18,931 nt of DNA from Firmicutes bacterium CAG:238 (GTDB lineage: Bacteria; Bacillota; Clostridia; Peptostreptococcales; Anaerovoracaceae), in the NCBI GenBank assembly GCA_000435615.1, contig FR881965.1, positions 1-18,931 of the forward strand, in the 5' to 3' direction. Shown here piece by piece: positions 15,753-18,931 of this stretch. The notes beneath the pieces are model-generated. The model did no database searches. It saw only the letters and a program-made list of their open reading frames with translations, and had not been told where the DNA came from. Both the position numbers and the translations under genes were made by a program. Positions within the stretch are counted from its first letter, which is position 1, and every line of letters starts with the position of its first letter.

Positions 15753-16178
15753 ATGGCTAAAAAGGTAGAAGGTTATATTAAACTTCAGATTGCAGCCGGT
15801 AATGCCACTCCGGCACCTCCGGTAGGTCCGGCTTTAGGTCAGAAGAGTGTAAACATTATGGATTTCTGCAAACAGTTTAACGCAAGAACACAAGACCAGC
15901 CGGGTATGATTATTCCTGTAGTAATCACCGTTTATGCTGACAGATCATTCACATTTGTTACAAAGACACCGCCGGCAGCAGTTCTTCTTAAGAAAGCTGC
16001 AGGACTTGATGCTGCATCCGGAGAACCTAACAAGAAGAAGGTTGCAACATTAACAAGAGCTCAGGCTGAAGAAATTGCAAAGACCAAAATGCCAGACTTA
16101 AATGCAGCAAACTTAGAATCTGCAACAGAAATGATTAAGGGTACTGCAAGAAGTATGGGAATCGTTATTGAAGATTAA
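15753..16178 (+). CDS. rplK: 50S ribosomal protein L11
   Basis: Forms the GTPase-associated centre with 23S rRNA and the L10-L12 stalk; target region of thiostrepton-type drugs and needed for RelA-type stringent signalling. It is 141 residues, standard. The proline-rich N-domain PAPPVGPALGQKSVNIM and the C-domain ending AREA-like GTARSMGIVIED are intact. Co-transcribed with rplA 45 bases downstream. Confidence 0.97.
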   Translation: MAKKVEGYIKLQIAAGNATPAPPVGPALGQKSVNIMDFCKQFNARTQDQPGMIIPVVITVYADRSFTFVTKTPPAAVLLKKAAGLDAASGEPNKKKVATLTRAQAEEIAKTKMPDLNAANLESATEMIKGTARSMGIVIED

Positions 16179-16184
16179 TAGGAA

Positions 16185-16211
16185 GTGGAAGACGAAAGTC
16201 GTTAGTACCAC
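16185..16211 (+). promoter_or_regulatory. Hairpin in the rplK-rplA spacer (possible L1 site)
   Basis: GTGG (16185-16188) pairs with CCAC (16208-16211). Inside, GAC (16191-16193) and GTC (16198-16200) close a GAAA tetraloop, leaving an asymmetric AA/GTTAGTA internal loop. Two short helices joined by an asymmetric loop is the general form of L1 binding sites on rRNA and on its own mRNA. The rplA ribosome binding site GAGGAGG follows at 16212-16218. The L1 assignment is inference. Confidence 0.35.
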
Positions 16212-16223
16212 GAGGAGGTAAAA

Positions 16224-16922
16224 ATGCCTAAGAGAGGTAAAAATTACAAAGCAGCAGTTGCAGCTTACAACAAGGCTGAATTATTTGAAGCAAAAGATGC
16301 TTTAAAGGTTGCTGTAGAAAATGCGAAAGCAAAATTCGACGAAACAGTTGAAGTACACATCAAACTTGGCGTTGACGGAAGACACGCTGACCAGCAGGTT
16401 AGAGGTGCAATCGTTCTTCCTCACGGAACAGGTAAGACAAAAAAGGTTTTAGTATTTGCTAAAGGACCTAAGGCACAGGAAGCGGAAGCTGCAGGTGCTG
16501 ATTATGTAGGAGCTGAAGAAATGGCTCAGAAGATCCAGACCGAAAACTGGTTTGACTTCGATGTAGTAGTTGCTACTCCTGATATGATGGGTGTTGTAGG
16601 TAGATTAGGTAAAATCTTAGGACCTAAGGGCTTAATGCCGAACCCGAAGTCAGGAACAGTTACAATGGATGTTGAAAAAGCTTTACAGGAAATCAAAGCA
16701 GGTAAAGTTGAGTACAGACTTGACAAGACAAACATCATCCACACACCGATCGGAAAGGTTTCCTTCGGACCTGAGAAGTTAACTGAAAACTTCAATGCAC
16801 TTCTTGAAGCTGTTGTAAAGGCAAAACCTGCTGCAGCTAAGGGACAGTATCTGAAGAGCGTAACAGTTGCTTCCACAATGGGCCCTGGAGTAAAGGTTAA
16901 TCCGGCGCTGATTCAGTTCTAA
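16224..16922 (+). CDS. rplA: 50S ribosomal protein L1
   Basis: L1 stalk protein that helps release E-site tRNA; in many bacteria it represses its own operon. It is 232 residues, standard. The signature GRLGKILGPKGLMPNPKSGT (about 128-147) is present, as are VEVHIKLGVDGRHADQQVRG and the KGQYLKSVTVASTMGPG end. Its stop lies in the loop of a 9-bp hairpin, and the L10 leader follows. Confidence 0.97.
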   Translation: MPKRGKNYKAAVAAYNKAELFEAKDALKVAVENAKAKFDETVEVHIKLGVDGRHADQQVRGAIVLPHGTGKTKKVLVFAKGPKAQEAEAAGADYVGAEEMAQKIQTENWFDFDVVVATPDMMGVVGRLGKILGPKGLMPNPKSGTVTMDVEKALQEIKAGKVEYRLDKTNIIHTPIGKVSFGPEKLTENFNALLEAVVKAKPAAAKGQYLKSVTVASTMGPGVKVNPALIQF

Positions 16923-16941
16923 TCGTTTCTTCGAACTGAAT
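16911..16941 (+). repeat. Inverted repeat around the rplA stop codon
   Basis: ATTCAGTTC (16911-16919) and GAACTGAAT (16933-16941) form a perfect 9-bp stem with a 13-base loop that contains the rplA TAA. No T run follows. It may mark the rplA mRNA 3' end by blocking nucleases, or help fold the L10 leader that begins about 20 bases later. Confidence 0.55.
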
Positions 16942-16964
16942 GAACTAATAACAATGAAATAAAA

Positions 16965-17063
16965 CCGTAGACAGCGGGTGCGAAAGCTTAATTTCCCGCC
17001 GAGGTACAATATAAAATATTGACCTTGCATACTGCGGAAAACGAAAGCATGCAAGGTTTTTTT
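16965..17063 (+). promoter_or_regulatory. L10 ribosomal leader (rplJ attenuator)
   Basis: Known family: Bacillota rplJL mRNA leader bound by L10 (with L12), which mimics its 23S rRNA site. Seen here: CCGTAGACAGCGGGTG (16965-16980), the stem GCGGG/CCCGC (16974-16978 with 16995-16999), a CTTAAT segment, and CCGAGG (16999-17004). GAGGT (17001-17005) can pair with ACCTT (17022-17026), the 5' arm of the downstream terminator, giving an antiterminator that L10 binding would disrupt. Excess L10 should then reduce rplJ-rplL transcription. Confidence 0.9.
17022..17063 (+). terminator. Attenuator terminator of the L10 leader
   Basis: ACCTTGCAT (17022-17030) pairs perfectly with ATGCAAGGT (17049-17057), with an 18-base loop and a T run at 17057-17063. 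It lies 61 bases before rplJ. As the expression platform of the L10 leader it lets L10 tune rplJ and rplL without stopping rplK-rplA. Confidence 0.88.
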
Positions 17064-17124
17064 ATGGAGTACCAGCCATACTCTGCTTGGTCCGACATGA
17101 CCGGGCAAGAAAGGAGAACATATA

Positions 17125-17619
17125 ATGTCAGTAGAAGCTCAAAAAGCGAAACAGATCGTCATAGACGAAATTAAAGAAAAATTAGACGGTGCACAGTCTG
17201 CAGTTGTTATCGACTACATGGGAATCACAGTTGCTCAGGCAGACGCTATGAGAAAGAAACTCCGTGAAGCAAACGTAGACTACACTGTATATAAAAACAC
17301 ACTTGTAAAGAGAGCGATCGCAGGAACTGAATTCGAAGGTCTTGCAGAAGTTCTCGACGGACCGAGCGCACTTGCAATCAGCAAGGAAGACGCAACTGCT
17401 CCGGCAAGAGTGTTAAACGAAGTAATCAAAGAATTCAAGAAGATGGAATTCAAAGCAGGTGTTGTAGAAGGCAACTTCCTCGACAAAGACGGCATCCAGG
17501 CTGTTGCAGACATTCCGTCAAGAGAAGTTCTCATTGCTAAGTTCATGGGCAGCATCCAGTCACCTGTAAGCAAGGCAGTTAGAACATTCCAGGCCATCGC
17601 AGATGCGAAAGCAGAATAA
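17125..17619 (+). CDS. rplJ: 50S ribosomal protein L10
   Basis: Base of the L7/L12 stalk that recruits translation factors; 164 residues, standard. The N-terminal rRNA-binding domain includes VVIDYMGITVAQADAMRKKLRE and VYKNTLVKRA; the C-terminal helix that holds L12 dimers ends the protein. The start follows AAAGGAG. It is regulated by its own leader upstream and followed 57 bases later by rplL. Confidence 0.97.
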   Translation: MSVEAQKAKQIVIDEIKEKLDGAQSAVVIDYMGITVAQADAMRKKLREANVDYTVYKNTLVKRAIAGTEFEGLAEVLDGPSALAISKEDATAPARVLNEVIKEFKKMEFKAGVVEGNFLDKDGIQAVADIPSREVLIAKFMGSIQSPVSKAVRTFQAIADAKAE

Positions 17620-17676
17620 TCAGAATCAAAAAATTAAAACATCTCGGAACGAGAAAATTTATAAAGGAGAAATAAA

Positions 17677-18042
17677 ATGAATAAAGAACAAATTATCGAA
17701 GCTATAAAGGCTATGACAGTTTTAGAATTAAACGAGTTAGTTAAAGCTTGTGAAGAAGAATTCGGTGTATCCGCAGCAGCTCCGGTTGCAGTTGTAGGTG
17801 CAGCAGGCGGCGCAGCGGCGGCTGAAGAACAGACAGAATTCACAGTAGTACTTGAATCCGCAGGTGCAGAAAAGATCAAAGTTATCAAGGCTGTAAGAGA
17901 AATCACAGGACTTGGCTTGAAGGAAGCTAAGGAAGCTGTAGATGGTGCTCCTACAAACCTCAAGGAAGGCATCGAAAAGGCTGAAGCTGAAGCTATCAAG
18001 ACTCAGTTAGAAGAAGTTGGAGCTACTGTAGTTCTTAAATAA
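17677..18042 (+). CDS. rplL: 50S ribosomal protein L7/L12
   Basis: Multi-copy stalk protein that recruits EF-Tu, EF-G, IF2 and release factors. It is 121 residues: an N-terminal dimerisation helix pair (1-30), an Ala/Gly-rich hinge (about 33-50), and the C-terminal factor-binding domain with KIKVIKAVREITGLGLKEAK (about 67-86). The start follows AAAGGAG. A strong terminator comes 18 bases after the stop, ending the unit. Confidence 0.97.
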   Translation: MNKEQIIEAIKAMTVLELNELVKACEEEFGVSAAAPVAVVGAAGGAAAAEEQTEFTVVLESAGAEKIKVIKAVREITGLGLKEAKEAVDGAPTNLKEGIEKAEAEAIKTQLEEVGATVVLK

Positions 18043-18059
18043 TTAAAAATTCAGACCTC

Positions 18060-18090
18060 AAAAGCGGCACGCACGAAGCGGCCGCTTTTT
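18060..18090 (+). terminator. Terminator between rplL and rpoB
   Basis: AAAAGCGGC (18060-18068) pairs with GCCGCTTTT (18081-18089), a 9-bp stem with a 12-base loop and Ts at 18086-18090. It separates rplJL from rpoBC, like the attenuator at this place in E. coli; here a new promoter follows. Confidence 0.88.
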
Positions 18091-18128
18091 CTGTACAAAA
18101 ACATTTCTAAAAAAATCCAAATTAGTAC

Positions 18129-18157
18129 TTGATTATTTGACACGGATATTATATAAT
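18129..18157 (+). promoter_or_regulatory. Promoter for rpoB-rpoC
   Basis: TTGATT (18129-18134), 17-bp spacer, TATAAT (18152-18157). The predicted start is about 18164, giving a leader of about 46 bases with an AAGGAG ribosome binding site (18196-18201). A better -35 match, TTGACA at 18137-18142, is only 9 bp from the -10 and so cannot be its partner. The -10 sits in the 14-bp perfect palindrome 18146-18159. Confidence 0.75.
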
Positions 18158-18209
18158 ATTAGACTGCCACACAAAGTAATTTGTTTTAAGAATATAAGGA
18201 GTGATAAAG

Positions 18210-18931
18210 ATGCCAAAACCTATACAAGTAGGTAGAAAAGAACGTATGACATTTGCGAAAATCAATGAAGTTTGCGAAATGCCGAACCTGATTCAGATTC
18301 AGACGGAATCGTATGACTGGTTTATCCGCGAAGGCCTCAGAGAAGTTTTTGAAGATATTTCTCCGATTAAAGACTATGCGGACAATCTGGTTTTAGAATT
18401 CATTGATAACTCACTCACCGATGCTCCGAAATATGAGCAGGAGGAGTGTAAAGAGAGAGATGTAACGTATGCAGCTCCGCTTAAGGTCAGAGTAAGACTT
18501 ATAAATAAAGAAACCGGAGAAGTGAAGGAGCAGGAAGTTTTCATGGGCGATTTCCCGCTTATGACCGAGAAAGGAACCTTCATCTATAACGGAGCAGAGA
18601 GAGTTGTCGTAACTCAGCTCGTCCGTTCACCGGGACCTTACTACGATGTAACTGTTGATAAATCCAACAACAAGCTGTTCTCAACCACAATTATTCCAAA
18701 CAGAGGAGCATGGCTCGAGTACGAAACGGATTCCAACGAAATTATATCCGTCAGAGTCGACCGTACAAGGAAACAACCTGTAACAACACTGCTCAGAGCA
18801 CTTGGATTCGGAACAAACCAGGAAATCATCGATATTTTCGGAGAAGATCCGAGACTGCTCAAGACTTTGGAGAAAGACACCGCAAGCAATTACGAAGAAG
18901 GTCTGAAAGAAATTTACAAGAAATTAAGACC
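18210..18931 (+). CDS. rpoB: RNA polymerase beta subunit, N-terminal ~240 residues (3' end missing at window edge)
   Basis: True N-terminus of RpoB: ATG at 18210, 8 bases after AAGGAG, starting MPKPIQVGRKERMTF. The protrusion and the start of beta-lobe are visible (RVVVTQLVRSPGPYYD near 130-145, TTLLRALGFGTNQEI near 191-205). The last complete codon is Arg240 of KKLR, and the final CC begins a Pro codon. In B. subtilis RpoB the matching LRP is followed by 14 residues and then Ser-x-Phe-Phe-Asp, which is where base 1 of this window begins. The two fragments are probably one gene of about 1234 residues. Confidence 0.97.
   Translation, partial: MPKPIQVGRKERMTFAKINEVCEMPNLIQIQTESYDWFIREGLREVFEDISPIKDYADNLVLEFIDNSLTDAPKYEQEECKERDVTYAAPLKVRVRLINKETGEVKEQEVFMGDFPLMTEKGTFIYNGAERVVVTQLVRSPGPYYDVTVDKSNNKLFSTTIIPNRGAWLEYETDSNEIISVRVDRTRKQPVTTLLRALGFGTNQEIIDIFGEDPRLLKTLEKDTASNYEEGLKEIYKKLR

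Noticed and set aside
18137..18142. TTGACA as the -35 of the rpoB promoter
   Set aside because: It is only 9 bp from the TATAAT; TTGATT at 18129 has the correct 17-bp spacing.
1..18931. A natural plasmid or phage genome, suggested by the circular layout
   Set aside because: There is no replication initiator, partition, mobilisation, integrase or structural phage gene; the content is essential chromosomal core.

Overview
The window is a slice of bacterial core genome: the RNA polymerase, ribosomal protein and elongation factor cluster (rpmG-secE-nusG-rplK-rplA-rplJ-rplL-rpoB-rpoC-rpsL-rpsG-fusA-tuf). It also holds a nitroreductase, a DMT/EamA permease and a three-helix LytR-CpsA-Psr (LCP) cell-wall protein. 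Gene order, strong AGGAGG-type ribosome binding sites, a 138-residue Firmicutes-type S12, an L10 leader with a terminator, consensus sigma-A promoters and heavy AGA use for arginine all point to Bacillota, class Clostridia. A Family XIII/Anaerovoracaceae-like relative is plausible but unproven. I see no phage, plasmid, IS, CRISPR, tRNA or rRNA features.

The layout is rotated. The window opens inside rpoB (1-2940, no start) and continues rpoC, rpsL, rpsG, fusA and tuf to a strong terminator at 11378-11402. A middle block follows: nitroreductase (+), EamA permease (-, overlapping it tail to tail), a promoter/terminator-rich gap, then the LCP gene (+). A consensus promoter at 14609-14637 then starts rpmG-secE-nusG-rplK-rplA-[L10 leader]-rplJ-rplL, ended by a terminator at 18060-18090. 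A separate promoter starts rpoB at 18210, which runs off the right end. The right-end rpoB fragment stops about 14 codons before the residue where the left-end fragment begins. The two ends are therefore best read as one rpoB gene, and the source looks circular or tandemly repeated (about 18.97 kb per unit), or is a circularised assembly.

The core genes form several transcription units: rpmG to rplL, with L10 attenuation inside it; rpoB-rpoC, behind its own terminator and promoter; and rpsL-rpsG-fusA-tuf, with its own promoter and a long leader hairpin. The most interesting non-coding piece is the 267-base rpsL-rpsG spacer. It is packed with hairpins, an attenuator-like terminator with a competing upstream partner, a possible 15-codon leader ORF and a 10-bp stem just before the rpsG ribosome binding site. 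It sits where S7 acts in the E. coli str operon and may be an undescribed S7-type regulatory RNA. A second spot worth attention is the EamA-LCP gap, where a + strand promoter runs almost straight into an orphan terminator; this could be the seam that closes the circle.
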